Positions 32,959 to 40,219 of a stretch of 64,000 nucleotides of DNA are shown here, piece after piece. Below the pieces are notes generated by a model, which had not been told where the DNA came from, made no database searches, and saw nothing but the letters and a program-made list of their open reading frames with translations. Every line of letters starts with the position of its first letter. Position 1 is the first letter of the stretch. A program made the translations under genes and the position numbers. Origin of the DNA: Saccharospirillum alexandrii_A (GTDB taxonomy: Bacteria; Pseudomonadota; Gammaproteobacteria; Pseudomonadales; Natronospirillaceae); contig NZ_JBHZRJ010000001.1 in assembly GCF_043641555.1 (NCBI RefSeq), forward strand, positions 310,001 to 374,000. The letters run 5' to 3'.

Positions 32959-33129
32959 ATGGTGAAAGACAGGGCTCATAATAGTGGTTTTCTGAACAAA
33001 ATCAGCATGTTGCTTCTAGTAACTCTAATGCTCTGTGCCTGTGGCGACAGCGACACGCCGCCAAGTGAAACAACCCTGGAAAGCGCAGTGTGGGGCACGG
33101 GCAACTGGAACGAAACCAAGTGGCAGTAG
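32959..33129 (+). CDS. small putative lipoprotein
   Basis: A 56-codon gene with a convincing lipoprotein signal: a charged start (MVKDRAHNSGF), a hydrophobic core (ISMLLLVTLMLCA) and the lipobox LCAC with Cys28 as the likely lipidated residue, then GDSDTPPSE. The short mature part ends in WGTGNWNETKWQ, rich in Trp and Asn. A ribosome-binding site (GAGGCAGGG) precedes the ATG. It lies 74 bp before a gene for a secreted protein and may share its transcript. A prematurely ended larger lipoprotein is the alternative. Confidence 0.6.
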   Translation: MVKDRAHNSGFLNKISMLLLVTLMLCACGDSDTPPSETTLESAVWGTGNWNETKWQ

Positions 33130-33203
33130 CAGTAATATCAAAGCGTGATGGGAAGTAGGTCGTCACAGCCTTATAACAAAACGGCTTCAGTGAGAGTATT
33201 TAT

Positions 33204-33854
33204 ATGAAAAATATAAACCTTTTGACAGTATTTGTCTTATTCAGCTGTTCCGTCACGCTCCATGCAAGCGAGGTTGATGTACCGCACAGTTTTACCTCGG
33301 GAACAGCCGCTGTCGCCTCGGAAGTGAATGAAAATTTCAGTTCGCTGGAGACGGCGGTTGATGATAATCATCAAAAAATTGAAGCAATGCAGGCTGAAAT
33401 TGATGAGTTGGTCGAGCAAAACCAGAGTCTGTTGGAGCAACTGGAAGAACTGCAAAATGCGGAACCAACAGCTGTTGCGATGCCAGTCTTTCCACGGGGA
33501 GAAGGTCCGAACTTTCAGGATTTTTCATTGGACGACGGGAAAGGGGTCTTCACTGTTGAATTTAACGTTCAGGTAGATCCGTTGACGTTTAACCCGGGCA
33601 CGAATGTTACGGTTACCGGCGCGGGCGGCGTCGGCAGTGGAGGCATCAGTTGGACCGATAATTATTCCACGTTAATATTCACCACGATAGAAGACTTCAC
33701 GACCATCAGCCCCTGCTTTTCAGGCGGCCTCGATTTCACAATCCTGGGCACAGGCGAGCTGGCACCCCAGGATACCCATGGTAAGCCCATTGATGGCGAC
33801 CGGGATGGCCTGTCGGGCGGTGATTTTTCGATTACTTATGATATTGTTTGCTAG
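33204..33854 (+). CDS. secreted coiled-coil protein with Ig-like domain
   Basis: Exported protein of 216 aa with a signal peptide (LLTVFVLFSCSVTLHA). Then comes the short module VPHSFTSGTAAVASEVNENF, often seen at the start of secreted or tail-fibre-like proteins, a coiled coil at about residues 45-88, and a C-terminal beta domain like the bacterial Ig-like (Big_5) type (VFTVEFNVQVDPLTFNPG, then STLIFTT). Two cysteines at about 171 and 216 could form a disulfide. It probably acts at the cell surface or in the periplasm. The exact role is unknown. Confidence 0.75.
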   Translation: MKNINLLTVFVLFSCSVTLHASEVDVPHSFTSGTAAVASEVNENFSSLETAVDDNHQKIEAMQAEIDELVEQNQSLLEQLEELQNAEPTAVAMPVFPRGEGPNFQDFSLDDGKGVFTVEFNVQVDPLTFNPGTNVTVTGAGGVGSGGISWTDNYSTLIFTTIEDFTTISPCFSGGLDFTILGTGELAPQDTHGKPIDGDRDGLSGGDFSITYDIVC

Positions 33855-34090
33855 GCACCGGAAGTAGGCAGTGACCTAGCGATTAAGTAGGGCAGTGTTT
33901 GTTAGACACTAGCGTTACAGGCACAGTAGAACTGTAAGCATCAACCAGAGGGGTTTCCAGTTGGGGTAACCCTCATTCTGGTGCCGACGCTCTGTGCTCT
34001 TTTCTGGTTTTACCTTAAGCGTTAACGACGGCTCCCCAGTAGTACTTGGCAGTATCTGACTTCATTTTCCCCAGAGAACAGTGAGCGTGT

Positions 34091-34807
34091 ATGAGTGACG
34101 TGATTCAGATCGTTGCATTGACCTTAATGGCCGGAATTGCCATGCCTTTGGGTGCATCCCTTGCCGCGATTGAGCGCATTAGTCCGCACTGGCTGGAAAC
34201 GGAAGTCCGTCACGGGGTCATTGCATTTGGTGGTGGAGCACTCTTGTCGGCGGTAGCGCTGGTACTGGTACCAGAAGGGGTGGCTGACTTATCGATTTTC
34301 ACCGTTGCGGTTTGCTTTACGGCGGGCGGTGCACTGTTTATGGCCCTCGACATCTGGTTGGCCGCTAACAAGACACCGTTTAATCAGTTGGCTGCAATGT
34401 TGTCGGATTTCGTACCCGAGGCCCTTGCGCTGGGTGCGACTTTCACTGTGTCCAGCGAAGCGGGGCTGCTGCTAGCGGGCATCATTGCACTCCAAAACCT
34501 GCCTGAAGGGTTTAACGCCTACCGGGAAATCAGTGAGTCTACGGAATACAGCCAAGGGCGCATTATCGGTGCTTTTACAGTAATGGCCTTCCTGGGCCCG
34601 GTAGCCGGCCTGATCGGTTATTTTTTACTGGCAGAGTACCCGGGTGTGGTGTCGGGAATCATGGTGTTTGCTGCCGGTGGTATTCTCTACATCGTATTCC
34701 AGGACATAGCACCACAGGCCAGGTTGAGGAGTCACTGGGCGCCGCCTTTAGGCGCGGTTGCGGGTTTTTTGCTGGGGGTTATCGGTCATATGCTGGTTGG
34801 AGGCTAG
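34091..34807 (+). CDS. ZIP-family metal transporter
   Basis: Inner-membrane divalent-cation transporter, 238 aa with about seven to eight hydrophobic segments. The two core helices carry DFVPEALALGA (about residues 115-125) and LQNLPEGFNAYRE (about 138-150), the counterparts of the metal-site helices HN.PEG and HEIPE of ZIP proteins. The usual first His is replaced by Gln in LQNLPEG, and the second motif has Asp instead of His, as in some bacterial ZIP relatives. Zinc or iron is the usual substrate. It stands alone, with a MITE-like element 29 bp after its stop. Confidence 0.85.
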   Translation: MSDVIQIVALTLMAGIAMPLGASLAAIERISPHWLETEVRHGVIAFGGGALLSAVALVLVPEGVADLSIFTVAVCFTAGGALFMALDIWLAANKTPFNQLAAMLSDFVPEALALGATFTVSSEAGLLLAGIIALQNLPEGFNAYREISESTEYSQGRIIGAFTVMAFLGPVAGLIGYFLLAEYPGVVSGIMVFAAGGILYIVFQDIAPQARLRSHWAPPLGAVAGFLLGVIGHMLVGG

Positions 34808-34836
34808 TCGCAATAGCGCCGGGCGAGCATCGAACA

Positions 34837-35123
34837 CTAGGGAGCCTCTGAATAACTCCCCCGGGGCTCTGGCTTATCCGAGGGACGTTGCCACAAGGCG
34901 GACTCATGCAGGAATGTCTAGACCTTTCAAATGAGTCCAACGCAGTGGCAGCGTTCCTCGGAAAGTCGGAATGCCGCACCACCCGCAGGGCGCGGCTAAA
35001 ACGTCCTGCCCCGGCGTTGCACTTCTTGACAAGGGCTACGGCCATTGCGCTGCGAAGTGCGCCTTGTGGCAGAACTTTTTAGCTCGCGCAGAGCCCTGGG
35101 GGAGTTGTTCAGAGGCTCCCTAG
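34837..35123. mobile_element. MITE-like non-autonomous element with terminal inverted repeats
   Basis: A 287 bp segment bounded by inverted ends that begin CTAGGGAGCCTCTGAA and match over about 35 bp with few mismatches. A further inner pair, TGCCACAAGGCG, extends the symmetry to about 70 bp each side. No open frame of note is inside. CTAG at both ends may be the target site. Ends of the same family occur at 59834-59866, 59970-59989 and 62823-62871. No cognate transposase is in the window; the end sequence and target recall IS5-type elements. Confidence 0.8.
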
Positions 35124-35340
35124 CCGCCTGTGGTTAGGGTCGATTCAGCCATGCTAGCTGGTCAACTATCGAAAGTGAGAGGTCCGTAGGTCGGTATTAT
35201 CGTTTGTGGCACGTCTGCGAGCACCGCTGTTCCTACTTGAATTCGAGCTAGGGTTATGCTCTGATCGAATTGTTCGAAACATTCTTATGGCAGTTTTCGA
35301 CATTTACTCTGAAATCTAACAGAAACGATGGATGGACTAA
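35124..35340. other. intergenic stretch, no gene seen
   Basis: This 217 bp gap between the MITE-like element and the lipoprotein gene probably holds that gene's promoter. No motif stands out. Confidence 0.3.
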
Positions 35341-36366
35341 ATGAAAGGAATTCTGCTCCCTCAGGCAACTGTGTTTGCCATTAGTATTTTCCTGGTCGGC
35401 TGCGGCCCTTCCGGTTCTTCTGAAGACAGCGACACTGGCGGTAATGCTGGTGGCGGTGGCTCTAACCCACAAACGGCGGATTATTGCGAAGAAAATTACC
35501 CGGCTATGACGTCTAACACGGGGAACGTCTATGTGTTTGATGCTGAGCCACCCGCGTGTTTTGGTTTGGTGGAAAGCCCTGCGCTGAGAAAGGAAGTCCC
35601 ATTCTCCATTTCGACGATCGACATAAGAGATGGCTCCATAGTCGACCCGGAGTTGACCGTTGACGCTACGGTTAAGCTGTTGCTTCGTCAGTCTGGTTTC
35701 AACTTTGGTGGTTATGAGCTTTACGCTTCCCTCACCATGGCCAACAATTCCAGTGAATACTATTGTTACCGGCCGGACGACATTGAATTGAAGAACGCCA
35801 GCGGTGACGTAGTGGTTGAGCGAGTGGGGTCGACATCCCGCTCTGGTGGTGCTTTGTTTCATAGCATCGCTGATACAACGTTTCGATGCTTGCCACCGGG
35901 CCAAACTCATTATTACATCGCGTCGTCTTCACTGGTGTCTGAAAGTGCCTTTAATTCAGTCGCTTCGGCAACGATGAGTGAGCTTAGACTGGATAAGAAA
36001 TCAGCCAGTTATCGCCAGGCTCCCGTATTGAATGCTGAAATGACCTGGCTAAACCCGGGGAAACGAGGCCTGGGTTACCCGACCCTGGAGGTAACCTGGA
36101 CAAACACTACGGGTGAAACCGTCGAGTTAGAAGACGATACCCATAACGTCTGGCTGATGGATGAAGATGGCTATGCTGTATCACGAACTTATGTTCGGCT
36201 GGATGAAGGACTGAATATTGACGACACCGAACTGCAGCCCGACGATTATGTGGTGGTAAATGGTGGTACAGTCACGCTATCGGATGATGCGGCCGACAAT
36301 GCAGTCGTTACACCGTCCTCCGCTACCAGGGCGCTGATCTATCTCGACTGGGTTTGGGTGGAGTAA
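35341..36366 (+). CDS. putative outer-membrane/periplasmic lipoprotein, unknown function
   Basis: Exported lipoprotein of 341 aa. The signal peptide ends in a clear lipobox (FLVGC, Cys21), followed by a low-complexity linker rich in Ser, Gly and Asp (SGSSEDSDTGGNAGGGGS) that tethers the folded part. The mature protein is rich in beta strands and polar residues and has several cysteines (in DYCEENYP, PPACFG, YYCYRP and FRCLPP), probably disulfide-bonded. The C-terminal half looks like one or two Ig-like sandwiches (LEVTWTNTTGETVEL). I do not recognise a named family. It stands alone. Confidence 0.75.
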   Translation: MKGILLPQATVFAISIFLVGCGPSGSSEDSDTGGNAGGGGSNPQTADYCEENYPAMTSNTGNVYVFDAEPPACFGLVESPALRKEVPFSISTIDIRDGSIVDPELTVDATVKLLLRQSGFNFGGYELYASLTMANNSSEYYCYRPDDIELKNASGDVVVERVGSTSRSGGALFHSIADTTFRCLPPGQTHYYIASSSLVSESAFNSVASATMSELRLDKKSASYRQAPVLNAEMTWLNPGKRGLGYPTLEVTWTNTTGETVELEDDTHNVWLMDEDGYAVSRTYVRLDEGLNIDDTELQPDDYVVVNGGTVTLSDDAADNAVVTPSSATRALIYLDWVWVE

Positions 36367-36426
36367 TTCGTTTACCGGAGTTCAATGGGGTCAACCTATC
36401 AAGTCTGAACAAGAGTCCAGAAAGGC

Positions 36427-36723
36427 ATGATTAGACATATTTTACTGATCAAGTTTAAAGCTGCTTCAACGTTGGCAGACATCGAGCATATTAAAAACCT
36501 GTTTATGGCCATGCCTGAAAAAGTCGAGGGTGTGGTTTCAGTTGAATGGGGCGTTAATGATAGCCCTGAAGGCAAAAACCAGGGCTATACGCATTCTGTG
36601 CTGATGACGTTCGCAGACGAAGCAGGCCGCAAAAACTACCTTCCGCATCCGGAGCATCAGGCATTGAAGGATGTCTTTGGGCCGTTGCTGGACGACATAG
36701 TGGTTTTTGATTACCCATTCTAA
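36427..36723 (+). CDS. Dabb (stress-responsive alpha/beta barrel) domain protein
   Basis: Small cytoplasmic protein of 98 aa with the Dabb fold, a dimeric ferredoxin-like barrel. It starts with MIRHILLIKFKAA and contains GVVSVEWGVNDSPEG and THSVLMTFADEAGRKNYLPH, the usual Dabb landmarks, followed by PEHQALKDVFGPLLDDIVVFDY. Family members are found in stress responses or as small enzymes, but the role here is not known. It is a single gene, 60 bp after the lipoprotein gene on the same strand. Confidence 0.9.
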   Translation: MIRHILLIKFKAASTLADIEHIKNLFMAMPEKVEGVVSVEWGVNDSPEGKNQGYTHSVLMTFADEAGRKNYLPHPEHQALKDVFGPLLDDIVVFDYPF

Positions 36724-36840
36724 TGTGGTTGTTCAAATAATAGTGAAATAGAACACTCGCTGCCCGGAACCGCCGATCAGCCTGAACTTTCCATAGCGGT
36801 GACGGAACGCATGGCTATGTTCGCTCAGGCCTTTGGACAG

Positions 36841-37230
36841 TCATAACATCTGCACCAATTGAATGGCGTTGCCGCATGTGTCATCCAGTACGGCCATCAT
36901 TACTGGGCCTACGACTTTTGGTTCCATTGTGAATTGAACCCCAAGGCCTGAAAGTCGTAGGTGCTCCTGTTCCAGGTCTTCTACGGCAAAGGAAGTCCAG
37001 GGGATGCCTGCTTCTTGCAGTGCTTTCTGGTACACCCTGGCGGGTGCAAATGCCATGGGTTCGAGTAGCAATTCCACTCCGTTTTGCTCCTTAGGGGAGA
37101 CTACCGTCAGCCACTTGTGCTCCCCCAGCGGAATCTCCGTCTTTTTGATAAACCCCAGTTTCTCGGTATAGAAGGCCAGTGCTTTCTCCTGGTCATCAAC
37201 AGGGACGCTGGTTACATGGATTCTGATCAT
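36841..37230 (-). CDS. VOC-family (glyoxalase-like) protein
   Basis: Cytoplasmic protein of 129 aa with the vicinal-oxygen-chelate fold, related to glyoxalase and fosfomycin-resistance proteins. It begins with MIRIHVTSVPVDDQEKALAF and has YTEKLGFIKKTEIPLGEHKW, TVVSPKEQNGVELLLEP and VMMAVLDDTCGNAIQLVQM. The ATG at 37230 starts the fold directly and is preferred over an upstream ATG at 37272. It lies 59 bp after an AraC-type regulator gene on the same strand, and the two probably form an operon in which the regulator may control a small-molecule response. The substrate is unknown. Confidence 0.9.
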   Translation of the reverse strand: MIRIHVTSVPVDDQEKALAFYTEKLGFIKKTEIPLGEHKWLTVVSPKEQNGVELLLEPMAFAPARVYQKALQEAGIPWTSFAVEDLEQEHLRLSGLGVQFTMEPKVVGPVMMAVLDDTCGNAIQLVQML

Positions 37231-37289
37231 TGAAGATGCCTCATTGCGATAAGTGAGGGGTAAACATAGCAAGGGCCAGCGGGGGATAC

Positions 37290-37694
37290 TTATTCCGGAT
37301 TGCTTTTATTGGCTTTTTGATACGCCCTGGGTGAATGCCCGGTGCCATCTTTAAACACCTTCGAAAACGTCGGCAAACTGTCATACCCGACCTCGAGGCA
37401 AACGTCGGTAGCAGGAAGGCCTGTTTTCAAAAGTGCTTTCGCTTTCTCGATTCGGATACTTCTCAGGTGTTGCCTCGGGGTCACACCGTAGACCTGTTGA
37501 AATATTCTAATGTAGTGAGCGCGCGACATGAACGCAGCAGCGGCAATGGTGTCCAGGTTGACGCGTTTTGAATAGTACCGCTCCATAAACGCTCTGGACT
37601 GCCTGACGCGCACATAGTGGTAGGCTTTTAGCGGTGAGCTTTCGGCTACCTGCTCAAGCTGTTGTTCGAAAAATGTAGTGGGCTTCGTCTTCAT
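37290..37694 (-). CDS. AraC-family helix-turn-helix regulator, short
   Basis: DNA-binding regulator of 134 aa made almost only of the AraC double helix-turn-helix domain: LDTIAAAAFMSRAHYIRIFQ (first HTH), VTPRQHLRSIRIEKAKALL (linker helix) and ATDVCLEVGYDSLPTFSKVF (second HTH, about residues 95-115). About 40 N-terminal residues precede it, too few for a ligand domain, so it may respond through a partner or act constitutively. It is the first gene of a two-gene unit with the VOC protein. Confidence 0.92.
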   Translation of the reverse strand: MKTKPTTFFEQQLEQVAESSPLKAYHYVRVRQSRAFMERYYSKRVNLDTIAAAAFMSRAHYIRIFQQVYGVTPRQHLRSIRIEKAKALLKTGLPATDVCLEVGYDSLPTFSKVFKDGTGHSPRAYQKANKSNPE

Positions 37695-37873
37695 GGGTTA
37701 TCCGGCCAATTAAGCGGCAGTTAGCACGAGTATAGCAGTCTGATGACATTCTCTGCCGTTCAGTAACAGACATCCAGAATACAGATATTCAGGCAACTGC
37801 AAGGCCGATTGCCAACCTGGCAGTGCCTGTTAGAATGCCTGCTTGCTTTCGCTATCCCCGGAGAACCCTCACC

Positions 37874-38791
37874 ATGACTAGCGCTCTTACACACTATCCC
37901 ATTGGCACACCAGGCACTCCCTGGGGCGACCCGGAACGCGCCGAGTGGCTGGCCGGGCAAACCCGGCACCGTAGCTATGAAGCCGATGTGTTGAGCGTTA
38001 TCCAACGTCTGGATGAGCGCTTCGACGTGGAGGAGTATGGCAGCCTGGACTATGGTGCCGACCAGTACCCGCTGATGGCCATCCGCAGTCGGGGCTGGCG
38101 AGATGATCTGCCCGTTGTGCTGGTGACCGGCGGCGTGCATGGCTATGAAACCAGCGGTGTGCATGGTGCGCTGCAGTTCGTGGACCAGCATGCGGGGGAA
38201 TACGCGGGCCGTGCCAATGTGCTGGTCGCGCCCTGTGTCAGCCCCTGGGCTTATGAGCGCATTCATCGCTGGAATGCGAACGCGATCGATCCGAACCGGT
38301 CGTTCCGCGAAGACAGCCCGGCTGAGGAGTCGGCGGCGCTTATGCGGTTAGTGGCGCCCGTGGGGGATCGCGTCGTGATGCATATCGACTTGCACGAGAC
38401 CACCGATACCGACGAAACCGAGTTTCGTCCCGCACTGGCAGCGCGCGACGGCGAGCCATTCAAGCCCGGTAAGATCCCCGATGGATTTTATGTGGTCGAC
38501 GACAGCGAGAACCCGCAGCCGGAATTCCAGCAGGCGGTGATCCGCGCTGTTGAACAAGTCACACACATCGCTCCGGCTGACAAGCGCGGTGAGATCATTG
38601 GCTCAACAGCGGTGGCCCGGGGCGTCATCGAGTACCCGCTCACTCAGCTTGGCCTGTGTGCCGGTATGACCGGTGCGGCGTTTAAAACCACCACTGAGGT
38701 GTATCCGGACAGCCCCAGGGCGACCCCTGAGCAATGCAATTCGGCACAAGTGGCTGCAGTGTGTGCAGCGATTGACTACGTTCTGGGCTGA
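37874..38791 (+). CDS. M14-type zinc deacylase/carboxypeptidase (aspartoacylase-like)
   Basis: Predicted zinc hydrolase of 305 aa from the M14/succinylglutamate-desuccinylase superfamily, cytoplasmic (no signal peptide). The zinc ligands appear as His and Glu in GGVHGYETSG (about residues 91-100) and His in MHIDLHETTD (about 174-183); Arg in DPNRSF is the substrate-binding arginine, and Glu in TTEVYPDS is the likely catalytic glutamate. It therefore should cleave an amide bond of an acylated amino acid or peptide. The ATG at 37874 follows GGAGAACCCTCACC. It is a single gene with no context that identifies the substrate. Confidence 0.85.
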   Translation: MTSALTHYPIGTPGTPWGDPERAEWLAGQTRHRSYEADVLSVIQRLDERFDVEEYGSLDYGADQYPLMAIRSRGWRDDLPVVLVTGGVHGYETSGVHGALQFVDQHAGEYAGRANVLVAPCVSPWAYERIHRWNANAIDPNRSFREDSPAEESAALMRLVAPVGDRVVMHIDLHETTDTDETEFRPALAARDGEPFKPGKIPDGFYVVDDSENPQPEFQQAVIRAVEQVTHIAPADKRGEIIGSTAVARGVIEYPLTQLGLCAGMTGAAFKTTTEVYPDSPRATPEQCNSAQVAAVCAAIDYVLG

Positions 38792-38863
38792 ACAGATCTG
38801 GCGGAGTTGCGCGACCGGACCACCCCAACATCGATGCCGTTCAGTACGCCAAAAGCCAACCTG

Positions 38864-39259
38864 TCAGCGTGTTGACGCTAGCCAGGCTTTGATTGGCTCC
38901 CAGTACATTTTGTGCCAGCCACCGTCCAGGTGGTCACCGGCACCCTCCGGAAAGGCGGAATGCGTCAGGTGCAACTGAGTGCCGCCTTTATGGGGTGTCA
39001 GTTCGAAGGTGACCAGTGAATAGTGGCCACTGGCCCAGTCGGCTCCTCGCCAGGCCTGGACAATGCGCTGGTTCTCAATCAATTCTATGTTACGGCCTTC
39101 CACCCCTCCTCCATAAAGCGTAAAGGCGGCGCCTTCAGATGGCTCGATTGTGGCCGGTGCCTTGGTGAAAGCGCTGTGTTGCTTGGCATTCAGGTAAGCG
39201 TTGTAGAGTGTTGCCGGGTCGGTGTCAAAGACGATGTCTTGCTCAAGTAAGGCGGACAT
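38864..39259 (-). CDS. SRPBCC (AHSA1-like) domain protein
   Basis: Small lipid- or hydrophobic-ligand-binding-fold protein, 131 aa. It begins with MSALLEQDIVFDTDPATLYNA and contains GRNIELIENQRIVQAWRGAD and YSLVTFELTPHKGGTQL, typical of AHSA1-like START-fold proteins, with the C-terminal helix (YWEPIKAWLA). It is divergent from an ArsR-type regulator gene that is itself fused by overlap to a second SRPBCC gene, and palindromes lie between them, so it is probably part of the same regulon. The ligand is unknown. Confidence 0.9.
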   Translation of the reverse strand: MSALLEQDIVFDTDPATLYNAYLNAKQHSAFTKAPATIEPSEGAAFTLYGGGVEGRNIELIENQRIVQAWRGADWASGHYSLVTFELTPHKGGTQLHLTHSAFPEGAGDHLDGGWHKMYWEPIKAWLASTR

Positions 39260-39301
39260 GATCGAGTTCCTTATAGGTGGGTTTGGCTCATCACCGTTTA
39301 A

Positions 39302-39375
39302 CTAAACCATTTGGTTTAGTAATTCGATGCTAAACCGAATGGTTAACTATTGCAATGATAAACTAAAAGGTTAAC
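39302..39375. promoter_or_regulatory. repeated inverted-repeat operators for the ArsR-type regulator
   Basis: Three similar sites lie between the divergent genes. CTAAACCA-TT-TGGTTTAG (39302-39319) has perfect 8 bp arms, CTAAACC-GAAT-GGTTAAC (39330-39347) has 5-6 bp arms, and ACTAAAAGGTTAAC (39362-39375) is a partial copy. They cover the expected promoter region of both genes and fit binding by the dimeric ArsR-type regulator at 39385. Confidence 0.8.
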
Positions 39376-39384
39376 AATCCTTCC

Positions 39385-39741
39385 ATGATGACTGACCAAA
39401 TCGCCCCTTCTCAGACGCTGAATGACGATCAGCTCGACCTGGTTTTCAAGGCCTTGTCAGACCGTACCCGGCGTAAGCTGCTGGCCGAATTGGCTCGGGG
39501 CGATGCATCGGTCAGCGAGTTGGCCGCGCCTCTGCACATGTCGTTGCCGGCAGCGTCCAAGCACATTCGCGTGCTAGAGAATGCATCGCTGGTTAAACGC
39601 ACCAAATCCGGTCGGGTGCAGTACTGTGCCTTGCAAGCTGAGGCGCTGGCAGATGCCGACGCCTGGCTGAACCACTATCGGGCGTACTGGAACGATCAGT
39701 TGGACACCCTGCAACACTTCCTTGAGAGTGACCCCTCATGA
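39385..39741 (+). CDS. ArsR-family winged-helix regulator
   Basis: Repressor-type DNA-binding protein, 118 aa. The helix-turn-helix is in VSELAAPLHMSLPAASKHIRV (about residues 50-70), preceded by LVFKALSDRTRRKLLAELA and followed by the wing RTKSGRVQYCAL. No metal-binding CxC motif is seen, so it belongs to the non-metal group that is often paired with SRPBCC genes. It overlaps the downstream SRPBCC gene by 4 bp (ATGA) and faces another SRPBCC gene across a region with its likely operators, which points to autoregulation and control of both. Confidence 0.93.
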   Translation: MMTDQIAPSQTLNDDQLDLVFKALSDRTRRKLLAELARGDASVSELAAPLHMSLPAASKHIRVLENASLVKRTKSGRVQYCALQAEALADADAWLNHYRAYWNDQLDTLQHFLESDPS

Positions 39742-40181
39742 CCGTAGCCGACCTGAGCCTCGTCGTTAGGCGTCGGATCAAAGCCAGCCCCAGCCGGGTT
39801 TTTGCCGCGTGGACATCACCTGAGGCGCTGAAAGTGTGGTGGGGCCCGCAAGGTGTCCGCTGCCCTGATGCGCACGTCGACCTGACCGTTGGCGGGCAAT
39901 ACCGCATTGCCAACGAATTGCCGGACGGTCGTTTACTCTGGATAGAAGGGATCTTTGAGGAAATCGTACCCGATGAAAAACTGGTGTACTCCTGGGTATC
40001 CAGTGACCAGCAACCAGCGCCAGAGCGAGTAATCGTTCACTTCAAACCGGTGAGTGAGGGTACCGAAGTGATTGTAGTCCACGAGCGAATTGGCAGTGAA
40101 GCGGCCGTCGAGGACCACACAGCAGGCTGGGAAGGTTGTCTCGATGGCCTGGAGCAACTGGGCTTGATCGGTCATGCTTAA
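39738..40181 (+). CDS. SRPBCC (AHSA1-like) domain protein, translationally coupled
   Basis: START-fold protein of 147 aa, AHSA1-like. It has the typical pattern VVRRRIKASPSRVFAAWTSP, then LKVWWGPQGVRC, LTVGGQYRI and LLWIEGIFEEIVPDEKLVYS, and ends with GWEGCLDGLEQLGLI. It overlaps the ArsR gene by 4 bp, so the regulator and this protein are made together. Family members bind hydrophobic ligands or co-operate with stress responses. Here the ligand is unknown. Confidence 0.92.
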   Translation: MTVADLSLVVRRRIKASPSRVFAAWTSPEALKVWWGPQGVRCPDAHVDLTVGGQYRIANELPDGRLLWIEGIFEEIVPDEKLVYSWVSSDQQPAPERVIVHFKPVSEGTEVIVVHERIGSEAAVEDHTAGWEGCLDGLEQLGLIGHA

Positions 40182-40219
40182 TAGGTGACTGGCGAGGTAA
40201 TGAGGCTGACAGTTCAATA

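Noticed and set aside
36724..36840. Open frame after the Dabb gene stop, in the same frame, encoding about 37 residues up to TAA at 36845
   Set aside because: No start codon in a suitable place and no recognisable domain; the frame agreement with the Dabb gene is likely chance, so read-through was not claimed.
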